From Tetradesmus obliquus (lineage: Eukaryota; Chlorophyta; Chlorophyceae; Sphaeropleales; Scenedesmaceae), in NCBI GenBank assembly GCA_030272155.1, contig CP126202.1:4237501-4301500 (forward strand): a stretch of 64,000 nt of DNA, given 5' to 3'. The translations under genes were made by a program, and so were the position numbers. Below, in pieces: positions 10,421-22,702 of this stretch (the stretch's first letter is position 1; the number at the start of each line of letters is the position of its first letter). The notes beneath the pieces are model-generated. The model did no database searches and was not told where the DNA came from. It saw only the letters and a program-made list of their open reading frames with translations.

Positions 10421-13400
10421 ATGAGCCATCAGCAGTTCAGCCAACTGCAGGGCCGGCTCACCCAACCTGCCAGGCCCATGCACGGAGGGCTGGGTGGGCA
10501 GCTGCAGAGCACGATGCCTATGAGGGGACTCACAGGCTCTCTGGGAGGCATGGGCACCCAGGCTCTTGCATCAGGCCTGGAAGAGCTTAAGCGCACAGCA
10601 GGTGTGGACGCGCTTACAGGCAGCAGCAGCTCTGCGCCAGCACAGCAGCGGCGCAGCAGCAGGGGTTTCTTTTGTCGACAGAACTGCCTTGTCCCCCGCT
10701 TGACATCAGTGACAAAACTGGCTCATGACCAGCTTGAAGTACTGTGTGAGACTCTGTGGCTGCGGCATGGGGTGCCGGCTTGAGTTGGTAGCACCGCTAT
10801 TGACAGCCTGGTGTTGTTGGTGCTGCTGTCGCTGCAGACAACTGGATGCAGGACCAGCAGGCAACACATCAGCGCAATGAAGTTATGGTGGGTATCAAAT
10901 GCTTTGGCAGCAGCGATATGCCTGTGTGGTGCACATGCGCTGTTGTGTAAGATACGTGTTGGTGCTGCTGCTGGCAGCATTCTTACAGTGTCAGCCTACA
11001 AGCAGCCGTGTGTTTCTCCTGCAAGCATCTGACAGCATCAGCATGGTGTTTGTCATGTTATGGCAGCCCTCTCACGCGCCTGTGGCTGCTGCCGCCCTGC
11101 CGCTGCAATCCTGCAGAGCACCAAGCTCAAGGAGCAGGAGAAGACAAACAAGACTTTGCAAAAGGAGAAGGAGCAGCTGCAGTCAGAAGTGCGAGACCTC
11201 AAGGCACGCATCAAGGAGGGTGAGTGGTGGAAATGACAGTTTCATTGGTTCCTGCAAGCATGTTTCTCCAGCCTGCATCACTGCTGCACTGGTTGTGTGG
11301 CAGCTGTGCCGTCCTGCAAGCAACGCTGCTGACTTTGCTGTCCTGCAAGCGATGCTGCTGCCTTGGTTGTCCTGCAAGCATACCTGATGCTAACACTGCC
11401 GGCGCTGCTGTGAATGCTGCACATACTCTTTCCTGCAAGCTTCAACTGTGACTTTCTGCAACAAATGTTCCTGCAGAGGCCCAGATTGTCAGCACCTTCA
11501 TGGAAAAGCTGCACTTCGTCGAGTGCCTGGCCAACTCTCTGGCACAGTCGGCTGGCGACACAGAACAGAAGGTCAAGGACTGTGAGTGTATCTGCAGCAG
11601 CCTGTTTTCCTTGCAAGCAGCACGCTTACGCAGACCTGTGGCAAGCATGTCTGAGTGACCGCAGCGCTTGAAAGCTGTTTGCTGCTTGTAGTGCTGGGTT
11701 CCTGCAAGCACAGCAGCACAGATGACATTCCTGCAGACGTTTCCTGCAAGCTCACTTGCCCCAAGCTATCATATGCTGCATGCACTGCACTGACTTGGCA
11801 TGTGCCGGGCCTTAGATCTGCTAGTGCTCTGCTAATCTTGGCCCGTCACCTGCTTGCTGCAGTTGAGGGTGAGACAACAAGGCTGGCGGGCATCGTCAAC
11901 AACCAAGGGCGCATGATGATTGTAAGTCTGCAGTCACTGCATATTCACATGCTGTACCTCAGCAAGCAGCCTGTTGACGTTGCTGGCTATGCAGCATGAC
12001 TGTTGGGGGAATTAGCAGCTGCGCTGAAGCTTGTGTGAGCTTGGGGGCTGTAGCTGGCTGTTGTTGTGCTGCAATTTTTCTGTTGTTGTCTGTTCTGTTG
12101 GGGCTGTCCCCAGAACATCCGAGTGTGCCAATTCAGCCTGACAGTTTTGTGCCAGAAGATGACACGCTACATGCTGTTGAACCTAGCTCATGAGCGCGTC
12201 ACGCGCAGTAGGGTAGTTGTACTGTCCATTTGCTGCCAACTGCTGGACCTTGCCTTAGAAGCTGCTGCCCGACCCTTCTGGCTATTGATTTGCGACAACA
12301 TGCTATCTGTTGGTGTGGTTTGCACTTAGAGCAAGCTGCCGGTGAGGTGGGGTGCCGTTGCGCACCGCAGTAAGACGTCTCTGGATATAACATGAGAGAC
12401 TTGGTGCTCAAGGGTGTGCAGTGTGTTTTACGGTGCTCACTCTCCTTTTTCTGGTCTCAGACCTGTGTTCAACCTGTTGTGGCTCATACCATCCAAGATG
12501 GTGCCAGGACCCACATGTAACTATCCTCTCTCAATATTTCCAGCAAGTCTCGTCGAGTAAGTGGCAGCCCTGTTGATATGTCTTCTCTTGTATTTTGGTA
12601 TTCACACTGCATATCACTGCTGCTGTGCTGTAGGGTGCCAGCGGCAAGATGGAAGACCTGCGTCAGAAGTATCAAGAGGCAGAGCAGCAAAGAGCTCAAG
12701 GTGGGTCTCGCAGCTGCCCCTGCAGGGGCTGTTATGTTTGAATGTAAATCATGCATTGTGCAGAGTGAAGCGAAACGTTCCTGCAGGGCATACATAGTCG
12801 CATCTACTGGCATGTTGCAGGGCCGGTACTGTTGGGCGTAGTGTAGTGTTATGCTGCGGGCGGCAAGTGTGGTTGGCCTTGAGCAGCAACACATTGGCTG
12901 CAAGCCGCTTTGCTTGTCACCCGGACATCACAGTGCAGCGCATGGCTTACTACTCATCTGCTTACTCATCTGCCTGACGCTACGCTGTACAACCACAACT
13001 GTTCCCTTGCACCTGGCACATGGTGGGTTACCTATCTGCAGCCTGCTCTACGGCTGCCAGTTTGGAGGCCCAGCTTGCTGAGGCCATGCACAACCTGAGC
13101 TGCACACAGCAAGAGCTGTCCAAGGCCCTCAGTGAATATGTGAGTATGTGCTGTGCGGTATGTGATCTGCATAGCAAACAACATCCCAAGATTGTCTGTA
13201 CATCCATGCACCAGCTTTCTTTGCTGCTGTGACACTCATTGCTTTGTAGATGTACTTCCCACGTCACCATACCCTGCTGCTGTCATTGTCGTTCAAGTTT
13301 ATTAGTGATATGTCTAACATCGCCTGCTTGCGCCCATGTGCCATCACAACACCCCTTGCAGGACAACTACAAGAGCGAGACCACCACGGCCATCCAGACC

Positions 13401-16400
13401 CTCAAGAGTGACTACGCCACAGCCACCACCACCTGCAATCAGCTGACCCAACAGCTCGACAAACAGCAGGTTGACCAGCGTGCAGAGCTGGCAGCCCTGC
13501 AGGAGTTCCACGCTGCTAGCCTGAATGAGCAGCAGCTGGAGGCAGACGGCCTCAGGCAGCAGCTGCAGGCCGCGCAGGCCAGGGCGGCAACTGCAGAGGA
13601 GCAGCTTGCGGCACTCAAGGCAGCCTCCGAGGAAGACGCTGCCACCATCACCAAGCTTCAAGCCAACGTCGCAGGTGTGGCAGCACTGCTTGCAGTGCTG
13701 GCATGCTGTGTTACTGTTACAGACAGATCAGCTTGGCCAACTTCTGCTGCATGGTGCTTCCGGCAGCTGTTTATGTGTAAATGCTTGTGCAGGCAGGTCA
13801 TGTTTACACATTGCTGGTTATGCTGCGCTGTGCCTGCGAGCATCACTGCCACTGCTAAAGACACCACCTTCATCTGTCCTCGCTGTGCTTGGTGTGCACT
13901 GCTGTCAACACCACCAATACAACCACAACCTGCACCACCAGAGCTGTCTGCTGCTCATGATGAGGACACCGCCAAGCTGTCTGAAGCATCCATGCGCCTG
14001 AAGCAGGCAACTGAGCAGGTGAGCGCTTGCGGCCTGAGCCGCTGTTTCCTTCTTCCTCGCGTCACCAATGCCTTTCCTGCAAGCCTTTGTAAATGCCATG
14101 TGCTTGTTTCAACAGCCTTGGCAGTTGAGTACATCAGGTAGTGCCTCAACAGTGCTAGTAGCATCCTCTGCTGCCAACACCGATACATCTGCTCTGTCAC
14201 ACACTGCAACTGCTGCAGCACGCCACCCTAACAGCCGACGTCGAGGATCTGCAGCAGCAGCTGACCGTGGCCACCACAACTGCACAGACACAGGCCGCAG
14301 AGGCTGCTGAGGCCCAGGCTGCGCTGGAGCAGCAACTCGCAGAGCTGAAGGCCAATGAGGTGCGCCTGTTGCAGGACTTCTTGCAGGGAATAGCTGCTTG
14401 CAGGACAGCCGCTGCTCAGCTACGGCTGTATTTAACTTGCCTGTTGCGCTGTTGTGAGTGGCATTGACAGTGGCGCAGACAGACTGCTATGCCAAGTGGC
14501 GTTCAGCTTTCCTACATTGCAGCATGTTGTGTGGGCTCTCCTGTGATACCATGTCACCAAGTTGTGTGCTGCTGCCAATTGCTGTGCAGGCCCAGATGAC
14601 AGAGGCACAGGCCACTCTGCAGGGCGAGCTGACAACGCTGCAGGAGCAGCATGCAGCGCTGCAGGCATCAACAGAGACTGGCCAGGTGTGTGCATGCGCT
14701 GCGCTGGTGTCTGCTCAGCTTGCAGCAACATGGTGTTCACATTCAATGGCCTTGCTGCATGTTGATTGCTTGCTTAATGCATTGCCAATCCCCTGGATAT
14801 GCTGACCTGGCAATGTAGGACATCCACAGCACTGCGACATCATGAGTGCTCCGTTGCGCCACTGTCGTGGCTGCTGCTGCCGGCAATCACCCACACATGT
14901 TCTGCTCACTTCTCTGCAATTGCAGACGGAGTTGGCAGACCTGCGCAGCCAGCTGGAGTCCACCCATGGCTCTGCAGACAAGGCCGCTGAGAAGGCTGCT
15001 GCGGACATTGAGAAGCTGAAGCAGCAGCTGCACAACCAGATGAAGGCCAACCAGAAGAACTCAGAGACAGCTGCCAGGGTGAGCGGTTGGCGGTTGGAGG
15101 CCAATTATGCTGTTTCTGCATGCCGTTGTGATGTGCCCGTACAGCATATGGTCCCCTCTCATGACGTGCCGTTGCCAACTCCGACCATGCGTTACTGGCA
15201 TGGCTGACTGCCCAATCCTGCTGTAAGCAACATCATTCACTTACGCCGGCGCACTCACACGTTTACGTCTGTCTGCTGTGCTTTGCAGAGGATTGATGAG
15301 CTCAAGAAGTGCATGGATCAGGGCAAGCGGGTGAGCACAGAAGACAGGGTGTGTTGTGGGTACATGAATTGCATTTTTCCCTATAATTTGCACGCGGCTG
15401 TATGCAGCGATCTACTCACAGGTGTTCTGTTGGTGTGTCTGCTGACCTCGGCTTCATTCGAACGGTGTCACGCATTCATGTGCATTTGCTTGGATTCCCA
15501 TCCTCCTTCAAGATGATGCAAGCTCACTCCAGTGTGCTCAATTGTCCTCTTGCAGGAACTGGAGGAGACAAAGAACCTGCTGCAGCAGCAGAAGACAGAG
15601 TCAGAGGCAGCTCTTGCAGCACTGAAGGAGCAGCACACTGCTGCACTGGCAGCACAGGCAGCCAGCACAGGCGACGAGGCATCCGCCAAGTTTGCCGCAG
15701 AGCTGGCGGCAGCATCAGCCGCCGCAGCCAAGCAGCTGGCAGACGCAGAGGAGGCAGCAGCCAAGTCACGCGCTGCAGCTGTGGCTGTTGTGCAGGCAAC
15801 GGCTGAGAAGGAGCACCTGCAGCTCTCAGCGCTGCTGCAGGAGGCCACCAGCCAGCTGGACGCCCTCAAGCTGCAGCGGGGCGAGGAGGCCAAGCAACTG
15901 GAGAGGTGAGCCTCATCACCCACTGAGTGTTTCTGTCTGTCCAAGAATGAGCAGGCATGGGTTGCACAGATGCGCAATGCTAACCCAGCGATAATGGGGC
16001 GGTGCTCGCACAACTGCTTGCAGATGCCATTGCTGCAGTTCCGCTGCTGTGCATGCATGCTTGCTGTGCATTTCAACCAATGCTGCGCGTGATCACAGCG
16101 CCGGCACTCTGTATTGCCCGCTGTTACTGCTGCTGACCTGTCTCTGCCCTGCTCCCTGCTGTTGTGCTACCCTGCAGTGTGATGCAGCAGCTGGTTGAGC
16201 AAGAGGCAGCCATCAAGTCCATGCACGCTTCCACTGCTGATGCAGTGGCTGAGCTGAGGGAGAAGCTGGCGGACCAGCAGCAGGCTGCTCAGCAGCTGGA
16301 GGCAACACTGCAGGTGTGTGCAGAGAATCAGCTAGATGCGGACACTTGCTGTGAAAACATGTACTGTAACTGTTTCCTGTGGTGTTTTTTCAGCAGTGGA

Positions 16401-19074
16401 TCAGATGCTCCCTGTCTTCCTGCACTACTGCGCATGTTCAGTGCTGTACTTGTGTTGCTGCTGCTGCTGCTGCTGCCGCCGCCATGCTGCAATCCACAGG
16501 AGAAGGACACCGAGGCTGCTGAGCTGCAGCAGCAGGTGGAGCGCCTCACAGCAGACAAGCAGACCATGGAGCGCGAGTGCGAGGAGGCGAAGGTATGTGC
16601 ACAGATGGAGGCCGTGTGTCTGCAGACGGCACTTGTATTGCTTCAACTTGATGGATGGAAACATTGTATTGCGGCAACGTTTTGTGCCATGACAGGCTTG
16701 TGTACTTCATCCCATTGCCCAACAGCCTGTCTTCGACTGTCGTACACTTGACTGACTATGTGTGCTGTGCATGCCCTGTTTCACTGCTGCAGGCTGCCCT
16801 GGCTGAGAAAGAGACCATTCTGGGCAACATCCAGAGCAACCTGGGCATGGCAGCAGCTGCTGCAGGCACAGCAGCAGCGGCAGCCAAGGTGCCTGCTGCC
16901 GCAGCGCGCAAGGCGGCTGCTGCTGGCCGCACCGGCGCTGGCCGTGCAGCAGCAGCAGCAAAGACACACCATGCTACAGATGATGATGAGGAGCAGCACA
17001 CTGACCCTGAGCATGAGGAGGACCAGCAGCAGCTTGAGCAGGATGAGGAGGAGGAGGAGCAGGTTGATGCTGGCTTTGCAGCTGCAGATGAGGAGCATGA
17101 GCCAGTGTCTGCAGATGAGGCAGCGGATGAGGAGCCAGCAGATGAGGAAGCAGAGGAAGAGCCAGAAGAGGAGCTGCCAGTGGTGATGACAGCTCCCCGC
17201 AGCACCAAGCCGCGCACAGGCAGCGTGCCAGCCAGCAGCAAGCGCATTACCACACCAGCTGCTGCAGCAGCTGCAGCCAAGCAGGTGCAGCGCCCCAAGG
17301 TCACTCCGCCTGCAGCAGGCGCTGCTGCTGCTGGCGCAGCCGCCAAGCGCGGCACCTCCACAGCACCCAGCAAGCAGCAGGCAGGCGGCAGCCGCTTTGT
17401 TGCTGCCAAGACAACGCCTGACATCCTGGCCACCAAGACCCCTCACTTTGCAGAGCCTGAGCTGCAGCGGCCCAAGAAGCAGGCTGTGGCAGCTGTTGGG
17501 TAAGTGTCGGCTGGGGCCAGTGCACAGTGCATTGCATGACCATGCTGTGCTGCGTCATCGCCCTACACTTGCCGTACCATGCTCAACTTAGGCTGCACAA
17601 TAGCCGACCACATATAACCAGCACCACCAACTCACTGTCTACCATTTCGGCCAACCTGCTAACACCCGTCGCTGGCGGGCTAAGCAGCGCGTGCACGTGC
17701 TTAACGCGGAGCCTTTACTACCATTACATAACAATGCTCTCTCGCTGCCTATTGCCTTGTACCCCCTGTCACAGGCTGGCCAAGACGCGTGCGCGTGCCT
17801 GACGCAGAGCCATTACTGCCATCTAAAACATAAACCTCTGCTCACTCGCTGTCTGTTGCCTTGTGCAACCTGCTGCAGGCTGGCCAAGAAGCGCGCACGC
17901 ATGCCTGACGCGGCGTCATTACTGCCATATAAAACTATGCCCACCTGCTGTCTGTTGCCTTGTGCAACCTGCTGCAGGCTGGCCAAGAAGCGCGCGCGCG
18001 TGCCTGACGCGGAGCCCGGCTACTACGCAGACATCACCTCCAGCCTCATGGGCGGCACGCAGGCAGATGATGACGAGGACGCAGACGCAGTGCACGGCGG
18101 CTTCATGGAGGTGGGATGCAGGCGCTGTCCAAGGCTTGCCTGCTGCCTGAAGCGCCATGTTAGCTGCTTTGTGACTCTCAGGCCTCATACTGTTATTTTG
18201 TGCAATGCTTGCCCATTGTAACAGAACAGCAGCAGCAAAAGTGCGGCAGCGTTTCTGTACCTGTATGGCAAGTTGGCGATCGTGTGGGTGTGTTGTTAAC
18301 TGCCGCTGCTCCTGACATGTCACTGTGCAGGCAGAAGAGCCCGAGATGATGGCACCCCCAGCAGCCAAGCGCATGCCAGGCGCAGCAGCCAAGAGCCACG
18401 CTGCTGCTGCTGCCAGCAGGCAGGCTGCTGCAGGCAACCGCCACCCTGCAGCTGTGCCTGCTGCCAAGGCAGCTGCTGTGCGCAGCGCCAAGCCTGCTGC
18501 CGTACAGCAGCCACAGCAGCCCAAGGCCAAGCCGGCAGTGTCTGGCAGGGTGGGAGCTGCTGCCCACAGGGGCAGGCTGGGCGGCATGTCACAGATGCAG
18601 TCTTCTGGCATGAGGTGAGGGGGCGCAGTGTATGTCCCCATGCGTGAGGCTGTGCTATGTTTGCAGTGGATGATTAGTTCCAGATAGCTGTTACTATGCA
18701 GACGTTCAGAGCTGTGCGATATGAGACTCCAACACCAATTGATGTAGGGGCAGTCCAAATGAAATCATTGATGATCTGCACCAAGCTTTGTTGCCACACA
18801 ACTACTCCGCTGCTGCAGCATGGACCGCTTTGGCGGCGGTGGCGTGGAGGTCAGCAGCGGCGGCACGCAGGGCCGCCGCACCAAGCCAGGCCAGCAGCAG
18901 CAGCGCAGCAGGCCTGCCGGCGCTGCTGCAGCTGGCCGCAGCGGCCGCATGGCGCCGCCAGCGCCCAAGTTCCGCCAGGCTGATGACGCGACAGCACAGG
19001 AGAAGGCTGCTGCGGCTGAGAAGCAGAGCGCCGCGTTTGACATCTTTGGGCCCATGGGGATGCTGCTGGGCTGA
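10421..19074 (+). CDS. Long coiled-coil protein, ZYP1-like synaptonemal complex candidate
   Basis: Twenty-one exons join in phase: 10421-10664, 10838-10887, 11117-11219, 11477-11581, 11863-11921, 12114-12212, 12634-12700, 13042-13139, 13362-13674, 13942-14018, 14219-14359, 14590-14685, 14926-15078, 15289-15330, 15556-15905, 16178-16313, 16500-16592, 16793-17499, 17978-18110, 18331-18614, 18819-19074. They total 3606 bp, 1201 residues. A Gly/Ser/Met-rich head (MSHQQFSQLQGRL) is followed by about 700 residues of heptad coiled coil (KEQEKTNKTLQKEKEQL, EAQIVSTFMEKLHFVECLAN), an acidic stretch, an Ala/Lys-rich basic region with the NLS-like AKKRARVP, and the C-terminus AAFDIFGPMGMLLG. This layout and the segment around EAQIVSTFMEKL resemble ZYP1, the transverse filament that joins homologues in meiosis. 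Coiled coils converge, so another filament protein is possible. The first donor (GTTTCT) is weak. Confidence 0.55.
17660..17990 (+). repeat. Acceptor-side tandem copies upstream of exon 19
   Basis: A unit of about 100 bp carrying a CAG acceptor followed by CTGGCCAAG and the codons for KKRARVPDAEP is present about four times (starts near 17665, 17775, 17879 and 17978). The last is the exon used in the model. The copy at 17879 is exactly 99 bp upstream and reads straight through into the real exon, so its use would add 33 in-frame residues. The copy at 17775 leads to an early stop, and the first is degraded. All copies lie on the acceptor side. Confidence 0.7.
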
Positions 19075-21420
19075 GCTGCATCTGGCACAGCATGTGAGAG
19101 AGCGGTGTGATGCCTCCTGTACCTGCCTGTGCATGCATGCAGGACACGCCGGCAGCTAGCTGCGTGTTTGTGCTGGCTGTGCCTGGCAGCTGTGAGAGCG
19201 TGCACAAGCAAGCAGCCCATTGAAAGAGGCTTCTGCTGCCATCATGGCGCTGACGCATGCAGCACTTGTAGCATGCGCTGTGCCAAAGCCTTGAGGGTGT
19301 CACAACAATTGATTGTACTTGTGTCACCATACGCTGATGACACTGCCAGCACAGAAGCTTGATGAGCTTCAGATAAATTGCGTCCTATGACGTGGTCACT
19401 TATGTCATACCCTCTAAGCTATTTGACAGACATGCAGCAAGTGGGGGTTATTGTCCACAGCAACACTGCCAGACCTGACTTTTGTTTGTACACTACCGTC
19501 GGGCTGATCGTGTTGCCAGCCTGACCTAGCTTTTCATTGATGCCAAGGGTTGCACCACTCTGTTAGAGGCATCAGCACTAGACATGACTTTCACTGGCAT
19601 CATCTTTAGAGGCTTGATTGCATGACTGTGCATTTACCCGTGCAGCATCAACACATGATGGTATGTTCCTTCCATTAGCAAGGGCTGAAGGCTTGACTCT
19701 GCCCCGTTTCATGCTTGGATGCCTGGCGCTGTGTAGCTCTCCGGTATGGCATGACTGTAGTGCAATGTGCTTTGCTTGTTTTGGGTCTTTGTGTAGCAAA
19801 TATATGCGTGCCAGGCTGAGATGACATCTAGATGAGATGTGTGTGGACAATGTAATGTCATGAACTGACCTGTGTGCTACTGGCGCTTGGAACACTTCAC
19901 CTTGCCAAGCTATTGCGGCAATACTGTAACTTTCGAGACAGCCATGTAAAGCGTCAAATGTGTGTAAAAAGATTTGCAGGAACTACTTCTTGCAACGGTT
20001 TGCATACCTCCAAGTACCATCCAGAAGTCCTTCTGTTAACAACTACATGTGCAGCCTGAGTCTGCATGCCGAGGTGCGCAGGCTGCTGCCACACGCAGAC
20101 AGTGTGCATGCATTAGCAAGATGACGCCACGTGGATCACTGCGTGGGAGATGTCCCATGCACAGTCATTTGTGCATGCGGCACATGGCCGCGCGACAGCC
20201 GTTGAGCTGCTCCGTCAAGGCAGCACACGTGGCAAACACCCTCTGATACATGCCACAGCGGCCTAGCACCCGAGCATGCTTGTGCCTATGACCAAGCCTG
20301 CCTGTGAGTGCCACCAATGCAGCAGCAATAGGAGGTCTGCCGGCTCACATGCTCCACAATTGACAGTGCACTGTGCCTGTCACTGGACCTGCCCTGGCCA
20401 GTAGTTATAGCCACAACACACCAAACCAGGTGCCCAGATGGCAGCACCAATGATATTTAACGCCGCATATAGCCAAGCACGAGACACAGCCACAGAGCGC
20501 AACCACCACAGCATGCTGAGCAGGATCTGATTGACTTGCGCCGCAGCGTGCAATCACAGTGCTGCAGCATGCAAAGCGGTGCATGCGCAGCTGCCCTACG
20601 CGCAAACACACAGTCGGGCGTTGATCGCCATGCACCCGCACTATGCAGCTGCAGGCCCAAACCTTGCGAATGAACTTCTGGCCATGGCGCAGTTTTACAG
20701 CACGCTGCGGCTTACCACAGCAGTGCCCCACAAAGCTGCAGCATGCTGTATGCAGGCGAGGCATCCTGCTACTGCTCTGCTTCCGTACTTCTATATGCAC
20801 AACACCACAAAGAATGCAACAGTACGTAGGCAGAATCACGCTCGGCCGTTTTCCATACAGCAGCATGCTCGCTGGTATGGCACGCTGAAACGCCTAAATT
20901 GAATTGCGCAACACGGCCTACTTGCGTGTCTCAACACACCACACGCCTGCAACCAGCTACAAACGAGATGCAGCACCGTTCCAGGCAACCCAACTGGTAT
21001 TCACAATGAAGGCACAAAAAACACATGTACAGTGTGGGGCTGTGCTGCACCCCATAAAATAGCAAGCCAAGCTGATATCTGACTGCGCCTGCTTGTACAT
21101 GCTCGGCACAACTACTACCATCACGTTCCATTGCCACATTTCCATAAGACCTAACCTATCTGAAGCAAGCCCATATGTCTATCTACTGCTCATCCCTGCA
21201 TCCACCCACGAAGGAGGTGCCCGGCGCTATGGCATGCAGACAACACACACGCAGCATGCCTGCCACTGCTGCCAGCAGCGGATACGCTATACACACACGC
21301 TGACAGCAATCACACCCATGCAGCAGCGGCAGCGGCCGGAAAAGCTGCACCACAGCACAACAGCACAGCACACTGCTGCTGCTGCCGCTGCTGCTGCGCC
21401 ACGCGCCTGCGCAGCAGCTG
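19075..21420. other. Intergenic region between convergent genes, no gene recognised
   Basis: TGTAA motifs at about 19851, 19925 and 19945 are candidate poly(A) signals for the coiled-coil gene. Open frames of 120-150 codons on both strands at 20405-20900 overlap each other, show no recognisable motif and lack splice partners. The right part is presumably the 3' flank of the minus-strand gene ending at 21650. Confidence 0.4.
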
Positions 21421-21555
21421 CTACATCGAGTAGCCCGAGCTGAGAGCCGAGTTGCTGTGGGCTTTGCCGCCGCCCTTGCCACTCTTGGCTTTGCCGCTGC
21501 CTGGTGCTGCGCCGTGCAGCGCCTGGTACTGCTTGCGCAGGTACTGACGGCAACC

Positions 21556-21586
<31 letters not shown>

Positions 21587-21600
21587 TGCGGCGGCGGCCG
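21421..21600 (-). repeat. Downstream copy of a terminal exon
   Basis: The last 135 or so bases of the EMSY-like gene's terminal exon (YLRKQYQALHGAAPGSG through NSALSSGYSM and the stop) are repeated at 21421-21555 with few changes (GSGKAKSGKG instead of GSGRAKSGKG). The copy keeps its frame and stop, and an AG just before its first codon could act as an alternative 3' splice site. It is preceded, on the minus strand, by a (CTG)n tract. Confidence 0.75.
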
Positions 21601-21649
21601 GCATGGCGCCACAACAACACAACAGCAGCAGCCCGCTGAGCAGCAGCTG

Positions 21650-21858
21650 CTACATTGAGTAGCCCGAGCTGAGTGCCGAGTTGCTGTGGGCTTTGCCGCC
21701 ACCCTTGCCGCTCTTGGCTCTGCCGCTGCCTGGTGCTGCGCCGTGCAGCGCCTGGTACTGCTTGCGCAGGTACACGCTCTTCTCAACTGCGCTGCTCTTG
21801 CGGCGCTTTTTGGGGTCGCCATACCACTCCAGCAGGTCTATGAAGTCCTCCGTTAACT

Positions 21859-21893
<35 letters not shown>

Positions 21894-22669
21894 GATGAAA
21901 ACGGCCTCAACTTGTGTTTGTGAGTGCGCCATGATACATTCGAGCTACTGCATGGTTGCTGCTCGTGTTGTGCGGCTGAGAGCATCACGCAGCTCCCTCA
22001 GCTAGCTGTGCATGGCTGCATGGACATCAACAATACGTAGCAGGCATCACACACATGTAACATGTAACATTTGTAACATAACACAAATAACATTAAAAAG
22101 TAACATGTGACACATCTCACCCGCAGCTCGCTGGGCTGCTTCAGCGCCAGCGCCACTCGCTCCTTCTCTTCTTTCTGCGTGCCAAACTGGTAGGTCAGGA
22201 TGTGTGCCCCCGTGACTTCCTCATAGTCTGTCACCACAGCTGCAAACCAGGGGTCACCCTTGTTGCGGCCCGCATCTTTCGGCCAGTAGCGCAGCACCTG
22301 GAGCAGCAAAGGGTTCATGAGTGTATTGCAGGTGCATGTTGGGGTTGGCGCTTGCCTGGGGAGAGGGCCAAAGGGCTGCTGGGGTGCTCTTTGTGCAACT
22401 GTGGCAAACACGGCTTCGCACCAGCTTCAGATATGTGTGTGCGCTGACAAATCATCCAGTGCATGCAGTTGGTTTACCGCACATGGATGTTACGCAGTTT
22501 TGCAGCAGGCACACCCTCAGCAGCCATGCAGCCAGCAGCGGCCAGCCAGGGCTGCAGCCGGCACTGGTGCTGCTGCTGCTGCTGCTGCTGCTGCCTCGCA
22601 CCTTGCGCCCTAGTGCCGGCCCTATGTTGGCAAACGGCGTCTCGCTGCTGTCTACGACCGGTAACGTCT

Positions 22670-22702
<33 letters not shown>

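Noticed and set aside
17775-17878. Use of the earlier acceptor copy as an additional coding exon
   Set aside because: Reading from this acceptor in the required phase gives a stop after nine codons.
20405-20902. Overlapping frames of 153 and 123 codons on opposite strands
   Set aside because: Both are compositionally typical of non-coding frames in this GC-rich DNA and neither has recognisable motifs.
21287-21622. Poly-Ala, poly-Cys and poly-Leu frames at CAG/CTG runs here and elsewhere
   Set aside because: They are the six translations of trinucleotide repeats. Only those inside phase-consistent exons, such as the kinase tail, are accepted.
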